From Polynucleobacter finlandensis (GTDB lineage: Bacteria; Pseudomonadota; Gammaproteobacteria; Burkholderiales; Burkholderiaceae): a stretch of DNA of 64,000 nucleotides. Below the pieces are notes generated by a model. That model was not told the DNA's origin. It searched no databases and was given only the letters and a program-made list of their open reading frames with translations. The position numbers were made by a program, and so were the translations under genes. Position 1 is the first letter of the stretch, and every line of letters starts with the position of its first letter. Of this stretch, positions 54,802-64,000 are shown piece after piece. Location of the stretch: the NCBI RefSeq assembly GCF_018881755.1, contig NZ_JACVPS010000007.1, positions 54,186 to 118,185 on the forward strand, given 5' to 3'.

Positions 54802-55755
54802 GTGTCTGCCAGACGTCATTCAATTAAAGTTGCTGTTGTAGCTCTGATCACCGCAATCTGCGTGGGTGAAGTCGTGATTATGTTTTTGCTGGATCGATTC
54901 GGACCTTTTACTCCGATTGTTGAGGCGGTAATAGATAGCGTGTTGCTGGTAGCCATCGCTCTTCCAGTGGTGATAGCGGCTATTTATAAGCCAATGGCTC
55001 GAAATCTAGATTCGTTGATTGAATCAGAATTTCTAGTAAAGGAAGATGAGCGGATCATTCGAGAAGATGCAATAGAGCGCGAAGCATTATTGGATGAGCT
55101 TGATTATGCCGCCACAAAAATCTCTGAGCGTGAAAACCAAATGCTAGCTTTACTCAATTCACTTGCCCTGGCAAAAGATTATGAGACCGGTGGTCATGTA
55201 ATACGAACTCAAAAATACCTCACGCTTTTAGCTTATCGTCTTCAGGAAATGGACCAGTTCCAAGAGGTGCTTGCAGGCAGCAAGATCGAGACACTTTCTA
55301 AAGTGGCGCCATTGCATGATATTGGGAAGATGGGTATTCCTGATGCCGTCTTAAGAAAGGCTGGGGCTTTAAGTGATGATGAGCGCAAATCCATCGAGGC
55401 CCATACTTTGATTGGTGAGTCGATTCTGTCGGCCGCAGAATTTGGTGATATGGCAGATGGAGATTTGATTACGATCGCTATTAAAGTTGCCGGCGGGCAT
55501 CATGAGCGTTGGGATGGTTCTGGATACCCAAGGGGTTTAGTGGGTGAGGAAATTCCCGCTGAGGCCAGGATCATGGCAGTAGCAGATGTTTATGATGCAC
55601 TGGTCAGCACTAGACCCTATAAACGTCAATGGACTCATCAAGAGGCTGTCGCAGAAATTGTCGCTAAGAAAAATATCCACTTCGACCCATGGGTGGTAGA
55701 AGCCCTTTTGCTGGAGGAGCAAAATTTCTTAAAGGTAGCTGCTGAGTTTGCTTAG
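54802..55755 (+). CDS. Membrane-anchored HD-GYP phosphodiesterase
   Basis: A 317-residue protein. Two membrane helices span residues about 8-32 and 40-62, followed by a short coiled coil and an HD-GYP domain. The domain shows HDIGKMGIPD and GGHHERWDGSGYPRGL, with the full HHE..DGxGYP signature, and ADVYDALVSTRPY. It should cleave c-di-GMP. The GTG start follows TAAGG; the 185 bp before it carry no other feature apart from the terminator. It is the first of five signalling genes in a row. Confidence 0.88.
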   Translation: MSARRHSIKVAVVALITAICVGEVVIMFLLDRFGPFTPIVEAVIDSVLLVAIALPVVIAAIYKPMARNLDSLIESEFLVKEDERIIREDAIEREALLDELDYAATKISERENQMLALLNSLALAKDYETGGHVIRTQKYLTLLAYRLQEMDQFQEVLAGSKIETLSKVAPLHDIGKMGIPDAVLRKAGALSDDERKSIEAHTLIGESILSAAEFGDMADGDLITIAIKVAGGHHERWDGSGYPRGLVGEEIPAEARIMAVADVYDALVSTRPYKRQWTHQEAVAEIVAKKNIHFDPWVVEALLLEEQNFLKVAAEFA

Positions 55756-55766
55756 TGAGCGAAGAT

Positions 55767-57276
55767 TTAAAGATCTTCTTTAAATACCTGCACCCGATTT
55801 CTGCCGTGGAACTTCGCGTAATACATGGCCTTATCGGCATTTTTCGTTAAGATATTCTCATCTTCTCCATGCTCGGGATAGATGGCAATTCCCAGGCTTG
55901 CACCGCCAGCAATAGCTTGACCATTCACCATATAGGGCTCAGCCAATGTGGCCCGAACTTTTTCTGAGGTGCTAAAGGCGCTTTCCTCGTTATCGATATT
56001 GGGAAGCAGGAGGACAAACTCATCACCCCCAATGCGCGCTACGGTATCAGAACCGCGCACACAATTTTGCATACGCTTAGAGGCCTCAACCAGCATATCA
56101 TCGCCGGCTGAGTGACCATACTGATTATTGATGGTTTTTAGATTGTCCAAATCGATAAATACTAGGGCAAATTTAGAATGATGACGTTTTGCTGCACCTA
56201 GTGTTTGGTGTAGCCGATCTGCAAAGAGTAGGCGATTGGGTAGATTGGTGAGCAGATCATGATTTGCAAGGTGCTCATTTTGAATATTCTTATGATAAGA
56301 CTTGATGAGTAGTCTGGTGCCAATTGCAATGAAGAGTAGGCTTAAAAGAGTTGTGTATAGAATCCCGTAGACGCTCTGACGCCAGCTTGACAGGTAGAGT
56401 TCCTTCGTTGCAATTGCACCAACTACCAAAGGGTACTCTGGAACCAATCTAAAGGCGATCATTCGTACGACGCGCTCATTATCACGCAATGAAGTTGGGG
56501 CATCAGTTATGACAACCGCATCGCTCACTTGAGGGTTGTTGATAGCATTTTCTAATGGTTCACTAGAAACTTTCTTACCAATCCGTTCGTCGACAAATGG
56601 CCAACGGGTTAAAAGTGTTCGATCATTTCTAAATAGCACAAGCGAGGAACCTTCGCCCAAACTAACGCCAACGCGCTCATAAAATTTGGAGAAGACTTCG
56701 GCTGAAACACCAATCAGAGCAACACCCAAGAATTCACCAGTGCTGCTGTTAATGCTTGGCTAAATAAAATACCCATTTTTCATTCCCTTTATTGTGAACA
56801 GGATTGCTATAAAAAGTTTCAGATGTATTGTGGGTACTGAGGTATTGAAAGTAGTCGCGCTCTGCCAAGTTAATCGTAGGGGGTGGATAGGATCTTGAAA
56901 AGTTAATGACTTTGCCGTCTTTATCAATATAAGTAGCTACATCAATGATCGAGTTGGAATTTGTTTTTTCTTGCAGCGAAAGAAAGCGATCTTTTTTGCT
57001 GGCGAAATCTCGGTAGGCCTTCTCGCTTTGAATGCTTGCGCCTGAGACACCATCAACCAGACTTTGTAGGGCAGTATTTGCAGAAAACATGGTTTGAGCA
57101 GCATGCTCAGAGAGGGTTAAAGCAAGGTTTGAAAGTTGCTCAGACCTATCTTTAATAGAATTTTCGCGCAGGATGTAAGCGGATATCGCGGCGCTGATGA
57201 TAAAAATGATCGCCAGAGCAAAGCCGGTAATGATTGTCAGGCGGGTAATTCTTCGAATTCTTAATTCAGCATCCAT
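55767..57276 (-). pseudogene. Cache-GGDEF diguanylate cyclase broken by a frameshift
   Basis: The N-terminal part (57276-56749) has a membrane helix (residues about 12-35) and half of a periplasmic Cache sensor, ending WVFYLAKH then stop. The other frame continues with INSSTGEFLGVALIGVSAE and holds the rest of Cache, a second helix and a GGDEF domain (VARIGGDEFVLLLPN, intact). At the junction near 56755 one extra base, or two missing bases in an Arg codon (expected LA-K/R-R-INS), explains the break. The part 56729-55767 alone would lack an upstream start with a ribosome site (TTG only). So this is probably a recent pseudogene of a diguanylate cyclase. Confidence 0.8.
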
Positions 57277-57499
57277 TTACCATGATAGCAACGGTGATGT
57301 TGAAATCAGTCTTATATTTACAGGAAGTTGCTCTGGTATTTCAGGTATCTTGGAGTGTGTTGGATTGAAGATATGCATTACTAGTCCATAAATGCTATTT
57401 ACGGCTTAAATTTTGATTTTTTTAGGCAATATTAAGGACAATCAAGGCTATTGCCCTTATATTGTCTAACTCATATTTACGATAACTTTAGTCTAATTC

Positions 57500-60475
57500 T
57501 TGAGCCTCCTTTCGATAGCAACTTCCTCCCAGCGTTTTAGTAAAAAGATGGTGATTAGGGTCACCCTTTGGTCCATCTCCTACGCCCTTGTATCCACTTT
57601 TTTATTGAATTATTTTTCCGGCGTGGTGGGTGAGAGTCCTATTTGGTTGCCCGCGGGAATCGGTCTTGGAGCACTGCTGGTATTTGGTTTGCGTTACTGG
57701 CCCTTTGTATTTATAGGCGCCACATTGGGTGAAATGGGCGGCGGGCACAACTTACTGATGGCGATGCAGTTAGCGAGTGGTTCCGTTATGAGTTTTGTCT
57801 TAGCTGACGTCCTGCTTAAGCGCTACTGTAGGTTTAACGTGCGTTTTGAAGGGCTGCGTGACTACGGGAGTTTGCTCCTAGTTAGTTTATTAGCCGCTGC
57901 AATTAGCACTGCTCTAAACATTCAATTTCTGATCTTGGGCGGCCTCATGTCGTCCGAGGCTTTGACAGAAGTTTACAAGAAATGGTTTACAGGCGATTTC
58001 TTTGGGATGGCTTTTGTAACACCCATTCTTCTGGTGCTGCATCAGCCGGGGATGTTTTCGTGGCCAAAGCAAAAAAAATACTTCTTTGCTGTGGCTCTAT
58101 TTGCATTGTTCATTCTTGGCCAAGCGATATTCTTTGCATGGTTTAAAGAGTTCGTTGATTTAACAGGGCGAGGTTTTTTCTTAATATTCCTCATTGCGTT
58201 ATTCGGATTTTATTTTGGTCGACATGGCGCGTTACTAGCCTTTGCATTGGTCATGATCCAATCAATTTTGGGTGCCATCTATGGCGGCGGATATATTGGC
58301 CATGACTTAATGACTAAACCAGGTCACCAGGTTATTTGGGTATATCTAGGCATACTCTGCGGCGTTGGTGTTTCAATCAGCTTGGCTGTTAAGAATTTTA
58401 AGATTCAAGCTGCAGATCTTAAGAAGGTATCCTGGCTTGCCGTTGAGTCTGCGATTCATTTCAAAGCAATTGTCTCTTCTGTGCCGATATTGATGGCGAC
58501 ATATGACTTAAAAAATCAAAAAACAGATTATGTCAATCCATTCTTTACTAAATCATTGGGCTATGTCACTGAAGATTTTTCTGAGTCAGGTGCGTGGTGG
58601 ACATTTGCTTACCCCGATCCGGTTTACCGCAGCGAGGTTGAGACGGAGTGGAATCGCCGGGCCGAGGAAGCTCGCGTAACAAATACTGCTTTTCGAGATA
58701 TGGAGACTATTACTACATGTAAGGATGGTTCTCAGCGTCTCATTGCCTGGAGTTGTTTTTTTACTTCTGACCGCATGGTGATTCACGGTAACGATGTAAC
58801 AGAGCAAAGACGCTCTGAAGATGTACTGAAGATATCCTCCGCCTTATATCAAGCTATGGGCGAAGCCGTGGTGATAAGTGATGCCAAAAATAATATCCTG
58901 TTAGTAAATGAAGCTTTCCAAAAGCTCACTGGTTACCAGAACGCCGACTTGGTAGGACGCTCTTTTTCTGATTTCCTAGTGAAGCGCCACGGCGCACGTT
59001 CGTACTCGGATATTTTTACCTCATTAGCGGCCATGGGTCGCTGGGAAGGGCAGGCCTGGATTGACGTGAAAGACGGCGACGAGGAACTGCGCTTTGTCTC
59101 GATCTACTCTACTTTTGATGAAGGCGGTTTTGCGCTGCAACGGGTTATCTTGATTTCAGAAGTGACGGACTATCGCAAAGCGCGAGAACTGATCAGCCAA
59201 CAAGCAAACTTTGATCCATTAACAGGTTTGCCAAATCGCCGTCTGATGTTGGATCGTTTGGAGCAGCTCATCAAACAAGCTACTCGTTCCCAGAAGAGTC
59301 TTGCGGTCATTTATATCGATTTAGATAACTTCAAAGATGTGAACGATAGTCGTGGCCATGATTTTGGTGATGAGCTTCTCAGGTCTGTTTCAGCGCGTTT
59401 GCGAGGCGAGATCCGTGAGACTGACACGGTAGCGCGCATTGGTGGGGACGAGTTTGTGGTCTTGTTAGGAGAGTTGGATAGACCAGAAAATGCTGACATC
59501 ATCATCCGCGAGATATTGAAGAAACTTGCTGAGCCATTTTTGATTCAAGATCAAATAGTGTATGTAACGGCAAGCTTTGGTATCTCGATGTTTCCGAACG
59601 ATGGTAGCGATGGCAAGGCGCTCCTCTTGGGTGCTGACCAGGCAATGTATGCCGCAAAATCCAATGGCCGCAATGGCTACCAGTATTTCACGCAATCCCT
59701 GCAGATTGAAGCCAGCTATCGTGCCGGCATCATTGCTGAGCTCCGAACAGCCTTGGAGAAAAAGCAATTTTTATTGCATTACCAACCGATTGTGCATTTA
59801 GAGACGGGCGTGATTACACATGCTGAGGCTTTATTAAGGTGGCAACGTGCAAGCGGCGAAATCGTGATGCCAGGTGCATTCATCGAAATTGCAGAAGAAT
59901 CGGGGTTGATTGTTGAAATAGGCGATTGGGTAGTTCAAGAGGTGATTTATTTCCTAAAGTCACTAGGTCGGGATAATCAAGTGACGATTGCTTTAAATGT
60001 TTCCGCATCACAATTTAATTCAAATCAGCATTCTGCTATGAACTGGATTGATTGGATACGTGAGGGCGATGTTTCACCTGAGTTAATTGTGTTGGAGATT
60101 ACAGAACGTATGATGCTCATCCAGTCGCAGCGCGTCTTGAGAAAGATTGCCATGCTTCAAGAGGCAGGGTGCAAGTTCAGCGTAGATGACTTTGGTACTG
60201 GCTATTCTTCCCTAGCCTCCCTAAAGAACTTTAATTTTGATTACCTCAAGATTGATGCGCACTTCATTCGGACACTTCTTCCGAATAGTATGGATGCCTC
60301 CTTAGTTTCTGCCATGGTGTCTATGGCTAAGGGATTGGGCTTACATTCCATTGCCGAAGGGGTTGAAACCGAAGTCCAAGCAGGCTTACTGCGGGATATG
60401 GGCTGCAACTTTGCTCAGGGCTACCTTTTCAATAAGCCCCTCAGTGCAGAAGAATTCAAAAATATCCTCCTTTAA
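57500..60475 (+). CDS. MASE1-PAS-GGDEF-EAL membrane protein
   Basis: A 991-residue c-di-GMP protein. In order: a MASE1 sensor of about eight helices (20-300), one PAS domain (about 315-430), a second PAS (about 440-560), GGDEF (575-735, ARIGGDEFVVLL) and EAL (745-985). The EAL domain has HAEALLRW, NVSASQFN, EITERMM, DDFGTGYSS and KIDAHF, all catalytic residues. Both activities are possible; which dominates is unknown. The TTG start at 57500 has no clear ribosome site; the ATG at 57548 is an alternative that keeps the first membrane helix. Confidence 0.9.
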   Translation: MSLLSIATSSQRFSKKMVIRVTLWSISYALVSTFLLNYFSGVVGESPIWLPAGIGLGALLVFGLRYWPFVFIGATLGEMGGGHNLLMAMQLASGSVMSFVLADVLLKRYCRFNVRFEGLRDYGSLLLVSLLAAAISTALNIQFLILGGLMSSEALTEVYKKWFTGDFFGMAFVTPILLVLHQPGMFSWPKQKKYFFAVALFALFILGQAIFFAWFKEFVDLTGRGFFLIFLIALFGFYFGRHGALLAFALVMIQSILGAIYGGGYIGHDLMTKPGHQVIWVYLGILCGVGVSISLAVKNFKIQAADLKKVSWLAVESAIHFKAIVSSVPILMATYDLKNQKTDYVNPFFTKSLGYVTEDFSESGAWWTFAYPDPVYRSEVETEWNRRAEEARVTNTAFRDMETITTCKDGSQRLIAWSCFFTSDRMVIHGNDVTEQRRSEDVLKISSALYQAMGEAVVISDAKNNILLVNEAFQKLTGYQNADLVGRSFSDFLVKRHGARSYSDIFTSLAAMGRWEGQAWIDVKDGDEELRFVSIYSTFDEGGFALQRVILISEVTDYRKARELISQQANFDPLTGLPNRRLMLDRLEQLIKQATRSQKSLAVIYIDLDNFKDVNDSRGHDFGDELLRSVSARLRGEIRETDTVARIGGDEFVVLLGELDRPENADIIIREILKKLAEPFLIQDQIVYVTASFGISMFPNDGSDGKALLLGADQAMYAAKSNGRNGYQYFTQSLQIEASYRAGIIAELRTALEKKQFLLHYQPIVHLETGVITHAEALLRWQRASGEIVMPGAFIEIAEESGLIVEIGDWVVQEVIYFLKSLGRDNQVTIALNVSASQFNSNQHSAMNWIDWIREGDVSPELIVLEITERMMLIQSQRVLRKIAMLQEAGCKFSVDDFGTGYSSLASLKNFNFDYLKIDAHFIRTLLPNSMDASLVSAMVSMAKGLGLHSIAEGVETEVQAGLLRDMGCNFAQGYLFNKPLSAEEFKNILL

Positions 60476-60527
60476 CTGTCTATTTATACATATAGCAGTC
60501 TAATTTATATTAAAATGTTGGATTTAG

Positions 60528-60547
60528 ACAACTAACTGTCTAGTTGT
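60528..60547. promoter_or_regulatory. Inverted repeat before the MerR-cyclase gene
   Basis: ACAACTA (60528-60534) and TAGTTGT (60541-60547) with a 6-bp centre, about 90 bp before the gene. The spaced dyad resembles a MerR-type operator. Other partial copies of GTCTA/TAGAC occur in the same 160-bp region. Confidence 0.5.
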
Positions 60548-60638
60548 TTTCTACTTTTATACACATAAGTGTTGTCTATGCCGCATAGATGTCTGTATAA
60601 ATGATCCCCCAGCCATCACTTTTTGGACAGATATACAC

Positions 60639-62210
60639 ATGATTTCTAGCAAGGCACTGATAGACCAGACCGGTATATCGCGTGCAACCCTCAATAACTA
60701 CATCCAGCTTGGGATTTTGCCTAAGCCGGTTGTACAGTCTTTGTCTGCTGATGCAGATGAGGGTGGGGCTAGAGTTTTGGGCTTCTTTCCAGATGACGCT
60801 CTTGAAAGAGTGCAGGCAGTGCAGATATTAAAAACCCAAGGCCTATCGATGGCCCAGGTAGCCGAACGTTTAGCGCAAACCGACGCTTTGCTGGAAGTTC
60901 ACGAGTTGCAACTCGAAACCGTGAGCGCACGTCCTGCGATGCGCCCAGTGGGTGGTTCGACAAATGCAAGAACGGCTAATACCCGTTCAGGCCATGGCAT
61001 GTCAGAGGCTTTAGGTAATTTATCGCTATCGCTTGATACCCTCACGCATCCAGCCTATATGCTCAATTACAACTTTGAGCTCACTTGGTTTAATGAGACT
61101 GCGCGTAAAGAGGTATTTGGCTTTGTGACGCCACCGGCTAAAAGTACCGAGCGTAACTTACTCAATCTATTGTCGAGACCTGAGGTTTGCCTTGGCCTTG
61201 AAAATCAGCGTGCTTTAGTGGGCCTACTCTTACAGTTAGCCAGCTCACGAATCAGCTATGAGTCTTTAGCCAAGTTGGTTGCTCAGAGTGATGCAGAGTT
61301 GATGCCGCTTTTAGACTCGCTTGCATTCGGTGACAGTGAAAAAGAACAAGCAGTGAATGAAGTGGAGTTTTTCCAAAAAGATTCCAAAGGTAAGTTTGTT
61401 TGCTACCGCGTTTATGCCGTGTATTTCCGCGAAGGTATTTTGGTGGTGCACTCACCAGGCGAAGAGCGTGGCGATGATTTATTGAATTTCCTTGCACGTC
61501 GTGATCAAGTGATTCAATCCTTGCTCAGCAAGCGCCTGCCAGTGATGACGCCATTGGCTGTGCTGGTAGCTGACTTACAAAATTCTGTTCGCATCTGCTC
61601 TGAGCTTCCGCCAGATGAATACTTTGCCTTAATTAATCAAATTTGGGCAACGATGGGACCTATCCTGCGCAAATATACGGGCACGCATGGCAAGCATGTG
61701 GGGGATGGGGTGGTGTATTACTTCTTCCCTCAGGCTGAAAGCAATTACCTCTTTAACGCCGTTGCGTGTGCAGATGAATTGCGCCTGGCCATGAGAAAAA
61801 TTAGTGCTGAATGGCAGCTTAAGAAAAATTGGTTTACAGAGTTAGAGCTCAATATTGGTTTGCATGAAGGGCAAGAGTGGCTTGGTAGCTTCCAGTCGGC
61901 TAACCATATTGAATTTGCCGTACTCGGTAATACAATCAATCAAGCCTCTCGTTTGAGTGACTTTGCAAGACACGGCAGTATCTGGGCAACTAAAGATTTG
62001 ATTAGCAAGTTAAGTGCTGATGAGCGAAGCCGCGTTGAATTTGGCGTGCTCCGAAAAAGCCAAGAAAACGGTGAACGCTTTGTCGCATCTTCATATGCTC
62101 AGGTTGAGTCACTGATTGATCTGCAAAAAGACAAGTACGAGAAACTCAGAGATATTTCTCAACTAGCAGTAACCGAAATCCGCCGTATTAGCGCTACACG
62201 CCTTTACTAA
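60639..62210 (+). CDS. MerR-type HTH fused to a class III nucleotide cyclase
   Basis: A 523-residue protein without membrane helices. Residues 1-75 form a MerR-like DNA-binding domain (ALIDQTGISRATLNNYIQLGILPKP). Residues about 125-290 resemble a PAS sensor. Residues about 305-490 are a class III adenylate/guanylate cyclase domain: the first metal Asp is in VLVADLQNS, the second in GDGVVYYFF, and the transition-state Asn and Arg in GNTINQASRL. Both functional parts look intact. DNA binding plus cyclic-nucleotide synthesis in one chain is unusual. The 3' end overlaps the convergent HD-GYP gene by 17 bp. Confidence 0.82.
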   Translation: MISSKALIDQTGISRATLNNYIQLGILPKPVVQSLSADADEGGARVLGFFPDDALERVQAVQILKTQGLSMAQVAERLAQTDALLEVHELQLETVSARPAMRPVGGSTNARTANTRSGHGMSEALGNLSLSLDTLTHPAYMLNYNFELTWFNETARKEVFGFVTPPAKSTERNLLNLLSRPEVCLGLENQRALVGLLLQLASSRISYESLAKLVAQSDAELMPLLDSLAFGDSEKEQAVNEVEFFQKDSKGKFVCYRVYAVYFREGILVVHSPGEERGDDLLNFLARRDQVIQSLLSKRLPVMTPLAVLVADLQNSVRICSELPPDEYFALINQIWATMGPILRKYTGTHGKHVGDGVVYYFFPQAESNYLFNAVACADELRLAMRKISAEWQLKKNWFTELELNIGLHEGQEWLGSFQSANHIEFAVLGNTINQASRLSDFARHGSIWATKDLISKLSADERSRVEFGVLRKSQENGERFVASSYAQVESLIDLQKDKYEKLRDISQLAVTEIRRISATRLY

Positions 62211-63852
62211 ACTGGTAGTCCGCTGGCGGTGGGTTGTATCCCGGAATCTTATTAAGATCCACGATATCAATTTGGCTCTCATCTAAAAATTTATGGGCGT
62301 ACTCTTCGTAGACTTTTTCCCAGATAAAAATATCGAAGAGATCTGGGTCTACGTGTTGACCTAATTTCATCTTTCCAAGGATTTCTAGAGACTCGCTTAA
62401 GGTCTTGCCCTTTTTATAAGGGCGATCTTTTGCGGTTAGAGCTTCAAAGATATCGGCAATACCCATGCAACGAGCCTGGATCGACATTTCCGTCCGCTTC
62501 AAGCCTTTGGGGTAGCCTTTGCCATCCATGCGCTCATGATGACCGCCAGCGTACTCAGGAACATTTTTAAGATGTTTTGGCCAGGGAAGTTCCTCGAGCA
62601 TGGCGATAGTTGATTCAATATGGTGGTTAATAATCAACCGCTCATTAGGAGTTAATGTGCCTGCTCGAATAGTGAGATTTTCAATCTCTTTATTACTGAG
62701 AAAGGGGTGTATTTTTCCGGAGAGATCTTCCCATCGATAGTTGGCGGAGATGCTATGCACCCGTTCAATATCTGCATCTTGCATTGACTCGACGCCAATA
62801 TTGCAATGATTTAAAAAATTACAGTCTTCAATAAGTTGCTGGTGCTGATCGGAAGCCAGTTTTTTGGAAATGAGATTATTAGATTGCGCAATTTTAATAT
62901 CTCGAAAAATAATCTCAGCGCGTGTCTCTATGAGCCCAATGCGATCAAATATGCCTTCTAATTTAGTGGCTTTATCAACCACGTGGACCGGTGTAGTGAT
63001 TTTTCCGCAATCATGGAGTAGCCCAGCAATCTTTAACTCATGTCGATCTTCTTCTGAAAGAGTGAAGGAGCTTAATGGCCCGTAAGAGCAGCGATTAACA
63101 GCATCGGCCAACATCATAGTTAGATCTGGTACGCGATTACAGTGGCCTCCAGTATGAGGGGACTTATCATCAATAGCCTTATTGATGAGACTAATAAAGG
63201 ACTCAAATAAATTTTCCAAGTGATTGATCAGCATACGGTTGGTAATTGCTACCGCCGCCTGTGAGGCGAGGGCTTCAACAATCAACTCATCAGATTTTAA
63301 AAATGAGGTAATTTCTCCAGTTTCTCGGTCAATGGCATTAATTAATTGCAGTACGCCAATGATTTCAGACTCATGATTTTTCATGGGGATCGTCAAAAAG
63401 GACTTTGAGTGGTATTGATTGGCCGCATCAAATTCATGTGTGCCTGATAAGTCAAACTCTATCGAGTCATTATAGGCATCAGCAATATTGATTGTTTCCA
63501 TTCGGTGAAAGGCATTACATACCACTCGAGAAAGGTCGGGCGTACCATCTGAATTAAAAAGCGGTATTAGGCCAGCTTTAATTGGGGCCGCACTTTTTCC
63601 ACCTAAATGAATGCCTTTGCTTTTGTTGTGCACAATTTCAAATACTAAATTTTTATTTTCGCTAGCGCGATAAATGCTGGCCGCATCTGCATTTGTGACG
63701 TCCATTGCCGCGCCAAGAATTTTTTCCAACAATAAAGAGATATCTTTTTCAGTACTTAGAGCTGTGCAAATATTCAACAATTTATTCAGCATGTCTATGG
63801 TCATTACCTGTGATTTGAAGTGAATTAAGGACTTAGGATAAGGGTGAATCAC
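62194..63852 (-). CDS. GAF-HD-GYP phosphodiesterase
   Basis: A 552-residue soluble protein. A GAF domain (about 25-215) is followed by HD-GYP. Motifs are HDCGKITTP and GGHHERMDGKGYPKGL, with FEALTAKDRPYKKG. Between the HD and the HHE motifs lies a charged insert of about 100 residues (KATKLEGIFDRIGLIETRAE onward), longer than in the other HD-GYP protein here. The start is uncertain: GTG at 63852, or ATG at 63804 (TIDMLNKLL) with a weak CAGGT. The latter is a better fit to the GAF family. The 148 bp to the window end hold nothing else I can support. Confidence 0.88.
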   Translation of the reverse strand: MIHPYPKSLIHFKSQVMTIDMLNKLLNICTALSTEKDISLLLEKILGAAMDVTNADAASIYRASENKNLVFEIVHNKSKGIHLGGKSAAPIKAGLIPLFNSDGTPDLSRVVCNAFHRMETINIADAYNDSIEFDLSGTHEFDAANQYHSKSFLTIPMKNHESEIIGVLQLINAIDRETGEITSFLKSDELIVEALASQAAVAITNRMLINHLENLFESFISLINKAIDDKSPHTGGHCNRVPDLTMMLADAVNRCSYGPLSSFTLSEEDRHELKIAGLLHDCGKITTPVHVVDKATKLEGIFDRIGLIETRAEIIFRDIKIAQSNNLISKKLASDQHQQLIEDCNFLNHCNIGVESMQDADIERVHSISANYRWEDLSGKIHPFLSNKEIENLTIRAGTLTPNERLIINHHIESTIAMLEELPWPKHLKNVPEYAGGHHERMDGKGYPKGLKRTEMSIQARCMGIADIFEALTAKDRPYKKGKTLSESLEILGKMKLGQHVDPDLFDIFIWEKVYEEYAHKFLDESQIDIVDLNKIPGYNPPPADYQFSKGV

Positions 63853-64000
63853 TTTATTTGCCGCGCATTAAAGGGATTTTGGTGGTATGTACGTCCCAAT
63901 AAATTTGATTTAATATCCTAAATAGACAACTTTCACAAGCATAAATCTTGCCAAACATAATTTTTTAAAGTGATTAGGTTCTGTCAGAGGGCTTTGGATT

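Noticed and set aside
56749..56760. Programmed frameshifting in the Cache-GGDEF gene
   Set aside because: No slippery heptamer or downstream pseudoknot is visible at the junction; a mutation is simpler.

Overview
The window looks like chromosome of a freshwater betaproteobacterium of the Burkholderiaceae, most likely Polynucleobacter. This is inferred from gene content, not a database match. Supporting signs are moderate GC with short intergenic gaps, a Bug/TctC solute-binding protein, the scpB-rluB and rimP-nusA-infB-rbfA-truB-typA runs, an intracellular polyhydroxybutyrate (PHB) depolymerase, and the transglutaminase/ATP-grasp/alpha-E/DUF2126 cluster common in that group.

Layout. 1-6471 (minus strand): a tight run fabI, chrA, HTD2-type hydratase, MmgE/PrpD, CitE-like lyase and Bug protein, readable as one transcription unit with a C5/C6 carboxylate degradation theme. 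6522-12164 (plus): yejABEF peptide importer. 12291-14518: an NlpC/P60 protein lacking its catalytic Cys, a brnT-brnA toxin-antitoxin pair with a long operator palindrome, and a patatin-like lipoprotein. 14687-25329: segregation protein scpB, rluB, a terminator-containing leader, rimP-nusA-infB-rbfA-truB and typA. 25463-31333: tex, a tandem glycine riboswitch in front of an unusual NAD(P) dehydrogenase, and arsR-arsC-acr3. 31330-39347 (minus): a TauE-type exporter and the transglutaminase/ATP-grasp cluster. 39520-44946: GST, cupin, phaZ, methylmalonyl-CoA decarboxylase, an RluA-type synthase and small unknowns. 45107-45653: a ParD/RelE-type toxin-antitoxin pair.

45679-53403 is a 7.7 kb integrative element inserted in the 5' end of dusA. 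Its left end keeps the displaced dusA start as a 25-codon remnant. Both ends encode RLAVAPMMEW, with only three synonymous differences between them. An 18-bp arm repeat lies just inside each end. The element carries a tyrosine integrase, an AlpA/Xis-like HTH gene, a HUH/YxxK Rep-like gene, a second HTH gene, a HigBA-like toxin-antitoxin pair and a Fic protein. It also has about 2.3 kb without a convincing gene (46270-48575). That stretch holds paired iteron-like repeats, five copies of a CGTGTACACG-type palindrome, and two copies of an approximately 115-bp element whose stems covary between copies. It is the best candidate for something undescribed.

53353-64000: dusA, tRNA-His, then a second-messenger cluster. 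The cluster comprises a membrane HD-GYP protein, a frameshifted Cache-GGDEF gene, a MASE1-PAS-GGDEF-EAL protein, a MerR-type HTH fused to a class III nucleotide cyclase, and a GAF-HD-GYP protein.
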